DNA of 36,877 nucleotides from Rhizopus sp. PT2906 (lineage: Eukaryota; Mucoromycota; Mucoromycetes; Mucorales; Rhizopodaceae). The DNA lies in assembly GCA_025529335.1 (NCBI GenBank), contig JAMYHX010000439.1, positions 1 through 36,877 of the forward strand, written 5' to 3'. A program made the translations under genes and the position numbers. Below are positions 21,533 to 32,034 of this stretch, one piece after another; positions within the stretch are counted from its first letter, which is position 1, and each line of letters opens with the position of its first letter. The notes under the pieces were generated by a model. It was not told where the DNA came from, did no database searches, and saw only the letters and a list, made by a program, of their open reading frames with translations.

Positions 21533-22650
21533 CGTGGAGGAGGAAGCGCAAAGAGAGCAATAAGAACACTCAACCCCGCACTCGTTTATGATTACACTCT
21601 TCGTTGTGCTATACGTGCTTGTCTTGAACAAAACAGTAAAGCGTCACTCAAGGAGCCCAAGAAAGATACGAGCAGTAATAGATACTCAGTTCACTTGAGT
21701 GGCATGAGTGATGTGTTTGAAAATTTGGCAGATAAAATCGTAGGAGATGAGGGTGGCGAGAAAAGCAATAAACTGACAAACCCAGTAGTTGTGGGCTTCA
21801 TGCGGCGACTAGACGATATTAAAGATGGCAAAGATGTTTCCAAGTCAGAATATATCGATCGAAGATTCATCTCAGTAGTTCGACACATGAGGGATGAAGT
21901 AAAACAATACCGTTTTAGACCTCAGGGCTCCATTAACGACCTTGTGGTTACCTTCCTCAAACTAAGTGAAGCTGAACTCAAAAAGATAGATCCTAACCCA
22001 GCCATATGGTTTAAGGATCTTGATTGATATGTGGTTCGATTTACAGAAATCCTATTACTCGTCTTGAGAGAAGATGCACCGTCCGCCGCTTCATCCGAGT
22101 ATATCGAATCCTTGCAGAGATCGATTCTTCCAAAACCAAAGCAACAGTCCACAACAGAACAAAGAAATAGCAGCAGCAGTGGTAATTCAACAACTGATAC
22201 ATTAGACATGGTCGAAGACTTTCCTATGGTCAAGACAATACAGAACCTATTCCAAATCGAAAGCTCAATCCATAGACAAAAGATACGTGACCTTTTATCT
22301 GTGTACTGAGGCGGTAAGATGTTATCTAATAGTTTTAATTATTGCTAATCCCCTTTTATTAGAATTACCTTTTGGATTTAAAACAATGCATTAACGCAAT
22401 CAATATGAATCAACCTTTTCCAGGCAAAAGAGAGGATTTTGCATCGCAACAGGCTTATGATTTTTGGGTAGCAAGAGAAAAGAAATATCTCAATGGCTTA
22501 ATGACTGTCATGGTCATGAATCCCAACTTGACACTGGCCAATAAGTCTGAACAGGACATTGGTCCAACCAACTTGCTCACCGGAAGGAGATCAAGTGATT
22601 CGAGAAGAAGTTTTGTTTATGACACAAGTCCAACCGATGACAGTCCCTAT
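21533..22650 (+). pseudogene. Truncated Munc13/Git1-like (MHD/C2 family) gene fragment
   Basis: Open from 21533 with ALVYDYTLRCAIRACLEQ, followed by GMSDVFENLADKIVG, GFMRRLDDIKDGKD, RPQGSINDLVVTFLKLSEAE and NPAIWFKDLD. An in-frame TGA (22025-22027) is followed in the same frame by YVVRFTEILLLVLREDAPSA. A one-base shift occurs near 22305 (the better reading is CTEA), then a 49-nt intron (22314-22362), then NYLLDLKQCINAINMNQPFPG and DFASQQAYDFWVAREKKYL. The opening V-Y-x-Y-x-L-R segment and overall layout resemble the N-terminal part of fungal Munc13-homology proteins (S. pombe Git1 type), normally over 1000 aa. The MHD and C2 regions are missing; homology stops near 22650, where Fanzor sequence begins. 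Family assignment is moderate; pseudogene status is clear from the stop and shift. Confidence 0.5.
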
Positions 22651-22654
22651 ACAT

Positions 22655-24489
22655 TGTTTATCTATCCCCCACTACCACAAATGGCAGCTTGTTTGTAGAA
22701 GAGAATGGGTTAAGGAACTATGGACAATCTCTGTCAACTGCCTGCGAAACTGTTGCAACCAGTTATGATAATTACTATATTAAAAATTTCGAAAATATTA
22801 TATGTAATTACTTCATCTATTTCCTGAAGAGAAAGTATCCGGTAAGTGACAATAAAACAAAAAAATGCTATCTAATGCATTCATATTAACCTGCGTGTTT
22901 TAGAATGTAAAGATTGATTGTCTTAAAAACTTGGTGTGTAACCATGTATAAAGTATTCGTACGTTCTGATCCATCATCTATACCTGATGGAATACTTGGC
23001 GTTTTTGATTCGGAAGTGGCTTCTAGTCTTTTCAGTTTTTTGAATCCCTTAATTCTAGAAATGAAGAATAGTATGCCCACGCTTTCAGTGTCGAAAGTCA
23101 GCTTAAATAATGGACCTTTCAAAATTCTATCTGTCTTAAGGCATATTTTAGAAAAGTATGAAAGCTTGAATATGGCTCAACCTTCTCAAGATGCTAAAGA
23201 CAGTGTCAGTAAGTTCGTACCTCCCAGACTTTTTGATTTGTTTCCAAATCCCAGATTAGACTGGAGATTTATAAAAATCGACGCTCATAACCTCACAGAC
23301 ATTTTTCCCGAGGCAAAACAAAAAAAAACAAATCAACAAGTCCCCATTTGATAATAGCCAAAGGCAATTCTTCCAAATGTTCGATTTTAAAAAGCTGGGA
23401 TTTCGAAGGTATCACTGTTAGATGGTTTTATATTCAAGTTATTAATGATAACCATGTAATTGGGAAGAGCTCAAAAATATGCCCGAGCAAAAAGGAAGGG
23501 TGTTTTTTAATGGAATGTACACCGGTGGTTATACATGTAGAGTCTTGTTCTGTAGAAAAGTGTTTCCGTCGTCAGTAGCGGATGGTGTTTCTCTAGAGCT
23601 GAATGATTTTACGACCGACGAAGTAGATAAATATTTTCGTTCATGTATTGTGGACCCAAGAAGAAAGGATGCCTTTGTCTTTTATCACGGAAGCACCGCG
23701 TACACCGCCTGTCCTCTACTGAGTACTACAATATGAGTGGAACTGTAAACCGCCAGAAAGTACTACAAGGTCGTAAACAAAGCTTATATATCGAAAGAAT
23801 TGAAACAAATATACCTTCGCCAAAGACTGCATTCATTCAACGATACATGCCATATCTAACTTATATATTGCAACACATGGACGTCTTATTTAACTTTTAC
23901 AATTTTGAGACTGCAAAGCCAAAATGACTAAATTATATTGGGTCACAAAAGGTCATTCAAGAAAGCATAAATGTATTATTGAATAGTGGCAAGAAATACG
24001 ACAAATCACGAAGAAAAAAAAAAAAAAAAAAAGGAGAAAAGTTCGATGGCCTGCGGAACATACACCTCCTATCCCACAATTCGAAAGGTATATACTCTTT
24101 TTCTTTTTAGTATAATCTAAGCATTATTTGTATCTTACAGAAGGAAGAACAAAGCCCGTTTTGAAGAAGGCGACTGCAAAAAATGCCTTTAGTTATCTTT
24201 GGTGACAGTCTGAGAAATAGAGACCATGTTAAGTTTAAAGGTCTTCGATATGATGTTTCCAAAAAAAAATTTATAAACAATTAATGCATAAAGAGGGACT
24301 TGGAGAGTTGTTACTACTCGATATCAATGAATACAAAACCTCGATGGTTAGTATAACAATGATCATAGATCATACACTCTAAACAATATCCCCATAGACC
24401 TGTAACTCTTGCTTTAATCAAGACCTAGAGAATCTGAAGCGTGGAGAAGGTGGCGATGTCAAAAAAATCCATCAAATATTAAAGTATTA
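22655..24489 (+). pseudogene. Decayed TnpB/Fanzor-type RuvC nuclease, copy 2
   Basis: In broken frames: a Fanzor-like N-terminus (STACETVATSYDNYYIKNFE, then NYFIYFLKRKYP), a likely intron at 22841-22904, a helical middle at 22926-23350 (FLNPLILEMKN, SLNNGPFKILSVLRHIL, RLFDLFPNPRLDWRF), then several stops. RuvC-I reads IVDPRRKDAF (23647-23676, Asp codon at 23653), with the continuation RLSSTEYYNMSGTVNRQK in another frame. The GD block reads PLVIFGDSLRNRD (about 24184), RuvC-II reads DINEYKTSM (Glu codon 24329-24331), and a 51-nt intron (24347-24397) precedes CNSC. Homology ends about 24485, before the second CxxC and RuvC-III, so the 3' end is lost. There are at least five frame breaks. It starts where the Munc13-like fragment stops and ends about 60 bp before MITE-like copy C. 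Confidence 0.8.
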
Positions 24490-24546
24490 AGTTCCCCAAG
24501 ATTAAAAATCAATAGCAAATATCAATTCAAATACACATTTTTTCCA

Positions 24547-24859
24547 GGTTTACACTACGCATACGAGGAGCTACGCAAAAGGGCTGATACTACAGATACT
24601 ATTTGCGATGTAGAATATGTATTTATAAAGTTGTCATATTGACTTGTTTCTTTTCAAGAGATAAAAAGAAATGGTTTTATTGCTTTATTCTGTCAGCTCA
24701 ATCCACAATGGTCACTCAGCTCACGTGCAATTATGATAAATTTGCATTTTAGATTAAAGGATATTCCACTGTACAGTCTGGGCAATATGAGGTTGTAAAG
24801 TGATATCACAGCCAGCGTCTATCTGTCCTGTGTATTTTCGCGTACGCGTAGTGTGCACC
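24547..24859 (-). repeat. MITE-like repeat, copy C
   Basis: The best-preserved copy, about 313 bp, with imperfect terminal inverted repeats: the left end GGTTTACACTACGCATACG pairs with the right end, whose reverse complement is GGTGCACACTACGCGTACG. The interior matches copy A (78 identical bases) and copy B. It has no coding potential and no recognised target-site duplication. Its right end supplies the sequence lying 127-147 bp upstream of the SMC2 start codon, including CGCGTACGCG. Confidence 0.6.
24839..24850. promoter_or_regulatory. ACGCGT-containing palindrome upstream of SMC2
   Basis: CGCGTACGCG (24839-24848) overlaps ACGCGT (24844-24849), about 137 bp before the SMC2 ATG. ACGCGT is the MCB core bound by MBF in ascomycete yeasts at G1/S genes, and condensin genes are plausible cell-cycle targets. 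The motif lies inside the terminal repeat of MITE-like copy C, so it may be element-derived. Function is inferred only. Confidence 0.3.
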
Positions 24860-24985
24860 ATAATCGATACACTCTTAAAGTGGTCCTGACAAAGTATTTG
24901 AACTCCCGCAGTGTTTTGTCTTTTTTTTTTTTTTTTCTTCCAAGAAAAAGGGGACGTTTGTATATCCTTTTTCAGTGTAGATCAA

Positions 24986-27900
24986 ATGTATCTTGAAGAA
25001 CTAATTATTGAAGGCTTCAAGTCTTATGTCTCAAGAACACACATTACTGGTTGGGATCCTGAATTTAATGCCATCACTGGTCTTAATGGTACTGGTAAAT
25101 CCAACATTTTAGATGCCATTTGCTTCGTACTAGGCATCACCAATTTATCTCAGGTACTTTGTTCTCTCTTCACTCGTCACATGTCGAATCTAATTTTTTA
25201 TTGATATAGGTTCGAGCCAGTAATCTACAAGATTTGATCTACAAGCGTGGACAAGCAGGTGTCACGAAGGCATCAGTTACGGTTGTATTTAATAATGAAG
25301 ATAGAGAAAAGAGTCCTGTTGGATTCGAGACACATAATCAAATAACTGTTACACGCCAAGTAAGCTTAATTGACGAACATTTTATTTGATATTAATTTCA
25401 TATTAGGTCTTGGTCGGTGGTCGAACGAAATATATCATCAATGGACATAACGCACAACAGCAAACAGTACAAAATCTATTTCAGTCTGTTCAGTTAAATA
25501 TTAACAATCCTCACTTCTTGATCATGCAAGGACGTATCACAAAGGTGCTAAATATGAAGCCTGCAGAAATCTTAAGTATGGTTGAAGAAGCAGCGGGCAC
25601 AAAAATGTTTGAGGACAGAAAGACCAAGGCAATAGCAACAATAGCAAAGAAAGAAAGAAAAGTGGAAGAGATCAATAAGATACTAGCAGAGGAAATTATG
25701 CCAAAGTTGGATCAACTTCGTCTGGAAAAACGAGTGTATTTGGACTATCAAAAGAATGAATCAGAAATGGAAAGATTGAAGCGATTGCTCATTTCGTACG
25801 AATATAAAAAACACGAGGAAAGGCTCAACAAGTCAAGTTTGGATAACGATAGAAAGATTGAAGAGATTGACAACTTGAAGAAGTCTATTCAACTTCTACA
25901 GAGTGAAATTGATAAACTTGATGAAGATATGCAGTCAGTAACGAACAAGATGAAACAAAGTGGATCAAGTTCGAGTAGGATAAAGCAGTTGGAATCATCC
26001 ATTAAGGATTATTCTACGCAGCTTGTAAGACTCAATACCAAAAAGGGGCTGCTCGAGACATCCGTCACTGAAGAACAGAAAGCCATATCTGCATTAGCAG
26101 CGCAGAGAGGAGAACTGATGGAAAATTTAAGTGAAAAGAAGGCTTCGTATATGTCAGTAAGCAAAGAGTATGAAGAGTTTAAAAAGGAGTATGATGCAAA
26201 GACAGAAGAGATGAAGAGTACAGACGAGTTAATTCAAACATTAACAACGGGTATATCAGCAGAAGAGGGTCATGAAAATGGCTATATGGAACAACTTCAA
26301 CAGTCCAAGAACATGGTCAATCAAGCCTCGACTGCAGAAGAGCAAGCTTCATTAAAGATAAAACACTTGCGCAAAGAACTTGCTGAAAAAGAGCCTCAGG
26401 CTGCAAAGGCATTAGCCGAGAGTCAAGGCTCAGTCGTTGCTTTAGAAAAGAAAAAAGCAGAGATTGAAGAATTGGAGAAGCACTTGGGTACGTTCAGTTG
26501 GACGCCAGATAGAGAAAATGAACTTTTACGTCGTAGGAGACAGTTACATGATGCCTTGAACGACCTTTATGATAAGCAGGAACAGTTATCAAGGAAGTTG
26601 TCCAACCTGGATTTCCAATACTCGTTACCATCTCCTGACTTTGACAGATCCCAAGTGAAGGGCCTGGTTGCTGAACTGATTACTTTAGATAAAGAAAACT
26701 TTGATGCATCCACAGCCCTTGAAATCTGTGCAGGAGGCAAACTATATAACGTTGTCATTGAAAATGAAAAAGTGGGTGCTCAACTCTTGGACAAGGGAAA
26801 GCTACGACGTCGTTGGACATTGGTCCCACTCAACAAGATCCAAGGATTTAGGGTGTCTGCAGAAAAGATTGCAACTGCAGAAAAAATCGCGCCTGGTAAA
26901 GTGAATCTTGCATTGAACTTAATTGGATATGATGAAGAAGTCCATGCTGCTATGGAATGGATTTTTGGAAATACGTTTATCTGTGAAGATGCACAGACAG
27001 CCAAAGATGTTACCTTCAATAAGGGAGTTAGTGTCAAATCAGTCACACTCGATGGCGATGTCTATGACCCCCACGGTACCTTGTCGGGTGGATCCAAGCC
27101 TAACTCAAGTGGCATTTTGATTAGAATTCAAGAACTCAATGACGTGAAAGCAGACATTAGATACCACAAGAAAGAACTTGATGCATTAGAAGACGAACTT
27201 GAAAATGCACAAAAATACATTGCAGAATACAGACAATACAAGCAGCGTCTTGATTTACAGCGTCATGAAATTTCGCTTTTGGAACAACGTATGAAAAAGA
27301 GCATACATGCTCAATTAGCTTCGCGCATAGAATCAATCAAGGAACAAATCGCACAACAAGAAGCGGCTAGGGAGCAAGCGAAATTAGCTAAAGAGCAGGC
27401 AATCGCCACTTGTAAAAAGATTGAAGCCGAAATGGCAGACTTTAATAACAACAAGGATACAAAACTGAATGAGCTCACAACAAAAGTTGAACAGTTGAAG
27501 TCACAATTAAAGAAAAATGCAAGTAAATTGAAGGATATGCAAAGAACAGTGCAAACATTTGAGCTTGAGATTGAACAACTTGATGCGGATATTCGAACAT
27601 GCGAAGAAGACATCGAGAAGGTGAAGGACAGCATTGATCAATACAAGATGCAGATTGTTGAAATGCAACAAGAAATTGATTCTATTGAAAGCAGCATAGC
27701 AGAAAAGAAAGACGAGTTGAAAAAGGAAACTCAAGAATTGAACGCACGAAACGAAGAACTGAAAGAATTAAGCGCGCTTCATACTCGCAAATCTGAAGAA
27801 GTTGTAGAATTGAATCTCAAAGTGCAAAAGTTGATGCATGATATAGACAGATTCCAAAAAGATAGGCAACATTCGAGACAAGCAGTTGAGGATTTAGAAG

Positions 27901-28816
27901 CGCAAAACGAATGGATAGCAGATGAAAAACAGTATGTTACTCAAATCCTTGATTTATATGATATACTAATGTTTCTATAGCCTCTTTGGTCAACCAGGCA
28001 CAAATTATGACTATACAAATGGAAATATCCCTGATCTGAGAAAGCAACTCCAACAACTGACAGCCAATCATGAAACCCTGCGTAAAAAGATTAATGTTCG
28101 TGTGATGAACATGATTGACAAGTAAGTGCTACAGATTATTCTATTGCCTTGCCTTAACTCTTTTTAGTGTTGAGAAAAAGGAAGCTTCATTGAAGCAAAT
28201 GATCGCAACCGTAGAAAAAGACAAGCAAAAGATTGAAGATACGATAAGCACTCTTGAAAATTATAAGCTTGAGGCTCTTGAAAAGACCTATACAAAAGTC
28301 AACAAAGACTTTGCCGAAATTTTTGGTGACTTATTGGCAGGCAATACATGTAAACTACAGCCTCCTGAAGGAAAGACTATATCAGATGGACTGGAAGTCA
28401 AGGTCTGTCTTGGTGGTGTATGGAAGCAAAGCCTGACAGAACTTAGTGGAGGTCAACGATCTTTGATTGCTCTCTCACTTATATTATCATTATTACAATT
28501 TAAACCTGCGCCAATGTATATTTTAGATGAAGTAGATGCAGCCCTTGACTTATCACATACACAAAATATTGGTTCCTTGCTGAGAACACGATTTAAAGGC
28601 TCTCAATTCTTGGTTGTCTCACTAAAAGATGGTATGTTTAATAATGCAAATGTGCTATTCAAGACACGATTTAAAGATGGAACGTCTATTGTTGAAGTAA
28701 GTTTTGTAAGAATATTAAAAATAACAGAGTTAATTTTGTATTTTTTGTAGAGAACCACACCATATCGACAAGAAAGCGCAGAACAGGCTCATCATAGAAA
28801 GAGAGCACGTAACTAA
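24986..28816 (+). CDS. SMC2: Condensin subunit SMC2
   Basis: Six exons (24986-25153, 25210-25359, 25407-27931, 27981-28121, 28168-28696, 28751-28816), with introns of 46-56 nt, give 1192 aa, the usual SMC2 length. The N-terminal head has Walker A GLNGTGKSN at 32-40 (Thr where most SMCs have Ser) and the Q-loop region FLIMQGRITKVLNMKPAEIL. Long coiled coils flank a central hinge (about 525-690, with GLVAELITLD and LEICAGGKLYNVV). The C-terminal head has ELSGGQRSLIALS (signature, about 1086-1098) and the Walker B stretch YILDEVDAALD (about 1112-1122). It pairs with SMC4 in condensin for mitotic chromosome compaction. The start is supported by MYLEELIIEGFKSY, the standard SMC2 beginning. UNG follows on the same strand after 155 bp. 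Confidence 0.97.
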
Positions 28817-28935
28817 TGCTATCATTGTTTATATTATATTCATGTATATTATCAGCGCATCCCGCATATTAGTCAATAAAGAAAGCATAGATGTGTGTAT
28901 ATTCCTGACACTAAAACAGTGCTTTGAAATTTCAA

Positions 28936-28955
28936 TTTTTTTTTTTTTTTTTTTT
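28936..28955. repeat. Poly-T tract upstream of UNG
   Basis: Twenty T in a row end 16 bp before the UNG start codon. Similar pyrimidine tracts precede the hydrolase, MAF1, SMC2 and TAF1 starts; probably a nucleosome-excluding promoter element or part of the 5' UTR. Confidence 0.7.
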
Positions 28956-28971
28956 ATTCGTGTCATTTAAT

Positions 28972-30108
28972 ATGCCAGCAAACAATAAACGTCCTCTTGC
29001 CAATGACGCTCCAGAATTGCCCAACAAGAAGCCTACAACAGTAGGAAAAAAGCAAATGTCACTCTTATCCATGTTTAAACCGATCCCTACCACCAATAAA
29101 GAAACTGACAAACAAGAAGATAGAGATCCCAAAGAGTTCTTTAAGGATGTCGATAAAGAAACTTTGGAGTTGTTAGATTTAGAAATTAGAACAATGAATA
29201 AAGAATGGCTTAAAGTACTTGCTCCTGAAATGGTAAAACCATACTTTTTAAAGGTAAAGAAGCTCTCTTGTAAGATTATGTCACTTACTCTTTATTAGTT
29301 GAAACGATACTTGAAGGATCAAATAGCAGCCAAAAAGACCATTTTCCCTCCCTGTAAGTTTAAAGATACCCCCCTTTCAATATTCTTATATAAATTATGT
29401 CTAGTGGAGCAAGTCTATAGTTGGTCCAATTACACACCTCCTTCTCAAGTCAAAGTAGTCATCTTGGGACAGGACCCCTATCATAACTTTAATCAAGCTC
29501 ATGGTTTGTGTTTCTCTGTCATCAAGGGTGTCAAGGTGCCACCTTCTTTAGTTAACATGTATAAGGCACTTCAAACAGATTATCCTGATTTCGTAGTGCC
29601 AAATCATGGGTGCGTATATATGCGTATAATAAGGGTGCGTGATTTAACTATACATTAGATATTTGGAGAATTGGGCAAAGCAGGGCGTGTTGTTACTGAA
29701 TACATCATTGACAGTAGAAGCACATAAAGCAGGTAGCCATGCAAATCAAGGATGGGAGCATTTCACAGGTGAGGTTTAACATAGCAACAGGACTCTTCAA
29801 GTATTCATCTTTTATATGTAGATGCTATCATACAATATTTGAATACAAAGAAATCGCACATCGTCTTTATGCTATGGGGTAGTCATGCTCAAAAGAAAGG
29901 GTCAAAGATAGACAAGTCTGTAAGTAAGAGTCACTGTATATAAATCATCAACTAAAGAACCCCTTTTTAGAAACACTTGATCCTCAAGAGTGTTCATCCA
30001 TCTCCACTTTCTGCTCATAAAGGCTTCCTTCAGTGTGGACACTTTAAGAAGGCGAATGAATACTTGAATGAACACGCAAGAGAAATGATCGATTGGAACT
30101 GTCTTTAA
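28972..30108 (+). CDS. UNG1: Uracil-DNA glycosylase
   Basis: Five exons (28972-29253, 29299-29609, 29659-29768, 29822-29919, 29971-30108), with introns of 45-53 nt, give 312 aa. The catalytic motif GQDPYH starts at residue 151 (Asp153 activates water), followed by AHGLCFSV. GVLLLNTSLTVEAHKAGSH lies mid-protein, and the DNA-intercalation loop HPSPLSAHKGF starts at about 276. Family 1 UDG removes uracil from DNA to begin base excision repair in nucleus and mitochondria. The ~100-residue N-terminal extension is Lys-rich (possible nuclear localisation: KRP, NKKP) and contains QMSLLSMF (28-35), which fits the PCNA-interacting Q-x-x-L-x-x-M-F pattern, as in human UNG2. No obvious mitochondrial presequence is seen in this isoform. 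Confidence 0.95.
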
Positions 30109-30259
30109 CCGTGTAAATATCAGAATAAATGCATATGTGCCTTTTTGTTTTTTTATTTTTTTTTTTGGATGTGCGCCCCTGATTAATATATAGAATAAAA
30201 TACAATATAAAACGGATGAATGAAATTAAAATATGTATGAATGTATAATACAAACGAAA

Positions 30260-31756
30260 TTACACGGATATCACATCTTTTCCTCTTGAGTCTTGTTTGC
30301 ACATGGGACATCTAAAGTTTAATGCAAGCCATTCATGCAGACACGCCTTATGAAAATGATGTTTACACCTACTTTGTGATCAGTCATTCATATCTAAATA
30401 AGAGCTCACTTACCATAATTTACATAGTATGTCACCATCTTCATAAGTAGACAAGCAGATGACACATATTTGATCTTGTGTGTCTGGAATTTCCAGCAAC
30501 TCCAGTTCAATTTCCTTTTCACACGGTGGATCAATGAGCCCGAGATGCAGCCATAGTTTATCCAACAAGCTTGATTTCTTCTCTTGATAAGGATGAACCT
30601 TACTCAAGTCAATAGTGATCATGTCTTCTGGTAGAGATGAAGAAGATGATGTCGAATTGTTCGATTTAAACCGATAGACTGGTATCATGGCAATCTCTTC
30701 ACTAGTCGCTCCTCCCATATACACACCATCGTCTACATGTAATAGCCTCATACCAACTAACAGGGTGTGTGAGCCATCTATCTACTATTATTAATATTAT
30801 CATATGTTTGTTTTACCTAATACACAGGGCAAGCAAAAAATGACAGAGGTGCATAAAAAGATTGGTACAGATAGTATCAAGTATCCATAAATGATGATGC
30901 ACAGAGATAAATAATAAAGAGGAATGGCTGTGTCGGAGCATGTTGTAGATGAGAAAAGCATATAGTTTCCGATAATAAACCACAAAACTGCAAATACGTC
31001 CAAAGCAGATTTGGCTCTTTAGGGAGTGACATGATGAGATATGTGCATAGAGTAAAATGCCAAAGATATGACTTACCTATCGACACAAATCCTAAACGTA
31101 TTACTGTTCATTTGCTGTGAAGTTGTATCCGCCATGAGCGAATACTGAGCTGGGGCCACAAACGGGGGATAATGTCGATGATTGTTATTTGTCGTTACCG
31201 GCGGTGGAACGGAGACAGGTCTATTTCGTTCGCTCAAGGCATAAGCTTCACTCAGTTCAGATCTTGCACTTGTACGAGGCGAAGAAGTGATGCGTGTCGA
31301 CCGGCGACGTGGTGTCAAGTGAAGATATATAGTAATGGGGGCAGTGATGACAAGACGGACAATATATACAGAAACAAATACTCGAAGTGGTTTATCACAG
31401 TACATTTCCCAAGACGCTAGTAAGACAAATATGCTGGCAATAACTTGAATGGCAACTAGAGTCATTGAGAAACCTAATATTAGTTTAGACGAACGTGAAC
31501 TTCGACGCCAATTTAACACAAAATGTGTAAACCAGTGTGATCGTACTCTTCTTGAAGTCGACGTTGCACTTCTAGTGAAATTAACAGCATTGGATGCAGA
31601 ATTGGATAGAATCTGTGGTAAGGCGGGACGAGTGGAGGAAGAAGAAGAAGAAGCTGAAGAAAAGGATGTACTAGAAGGCTGGTGACGATGACATAACCTT
31701 GTTGTTGTTGTCGTTGTCGTCGTTATGGGTGGAGCAGTGGTTATTTCAGTCGACAT
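30260..31756 (-). CDS. Multi-pass membrane RING-H2 E3 ubiquitin ligase
   Basis: Four exons (31756-31077, 31016-30817, 30756-30414, 30368-30260), with introns of 60, 60 and 45 nt, give 443 aa. A Thr/Ser-rich N-terminus leads to hydrophobic segments: LILGFSMTLVAIQVIASIFV and VFVSVYIVRLVITAPITIYL in exon 1, and two or more in exon 2 (VFAVLWFIIGNYMLF, then a long stretch from AIPLYY to LPCVL). After a cytosolic linker, the C-terminal RING-H2 has Cys391, Cys394, Cys409, His411, His414, Cys417, Cys428 and Cys431, restored only by splicing out the 45-nt last intron. Layout resembles plant and fungal transmembrane RING proteins of the secretory pathway; the substrate is unknown. It is divergent from TAF1 with 278 bp between starts. 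Confidence 0.88.
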
Positions 31757-32034
31757 TAAATAAATAAAAAGAAGAGATATCTCTTTCTTTCTTTTCTATG
31801 TGTTTTATTCTCTCTCTCGCTCGCTCTCTCGCTCTCTTCTTTGATGTATCTTTAAATTTGCTCAAAAGCAAAAAAGTATCTAAATATATAGTAAAAACTG
31901 ATAAAACAGAAAGAAAAGAAGAAGAGAAAAACAAGAAACGACAAATAGTGCGGAGAACGAAGTCATGTTCGTCATCCGCAGATATACTTTCTTGAACTCT
32001 TTTTTTTTTTTTCTTTCTTTCTTTACATTAAACC
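31757..32034. promoter_or_regulatory. Divergent RING-ligase/TAF1 promoter region
   Basis: The 278-bp intergenic segment between two divergent start codons contains a (TCTC/GCTC)-type CT-rich stretch (31805-31840) and a T13CTTTCTTTCTTT tract just before the TAF1 ATG. No TATA box was clearly placed. Both genes must draw on this interval. Confidence 0.5.

Noticed and set aside
21250..21591. 113-codon plus frame between MAF1 and the Munc13-like fragment
   Set aside because: Mostly translation of poly-T and low-complexity sequence; its last codons overlap the pseudogene in a different frame.
26567..27734. Minus-strand open frames inside SMC2
   Set aside because: Ser/Phe-rich antisense of coiled-coil coding sequence; the plus strand is unambiguous SMC2.
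31172..31685. Plus-strand open frames opposite the RING-ligase first exon
   Set aside because: Antisense of exon 1 (Thr/Ser codons read as a Glu-rich peptide); no independent evidence.
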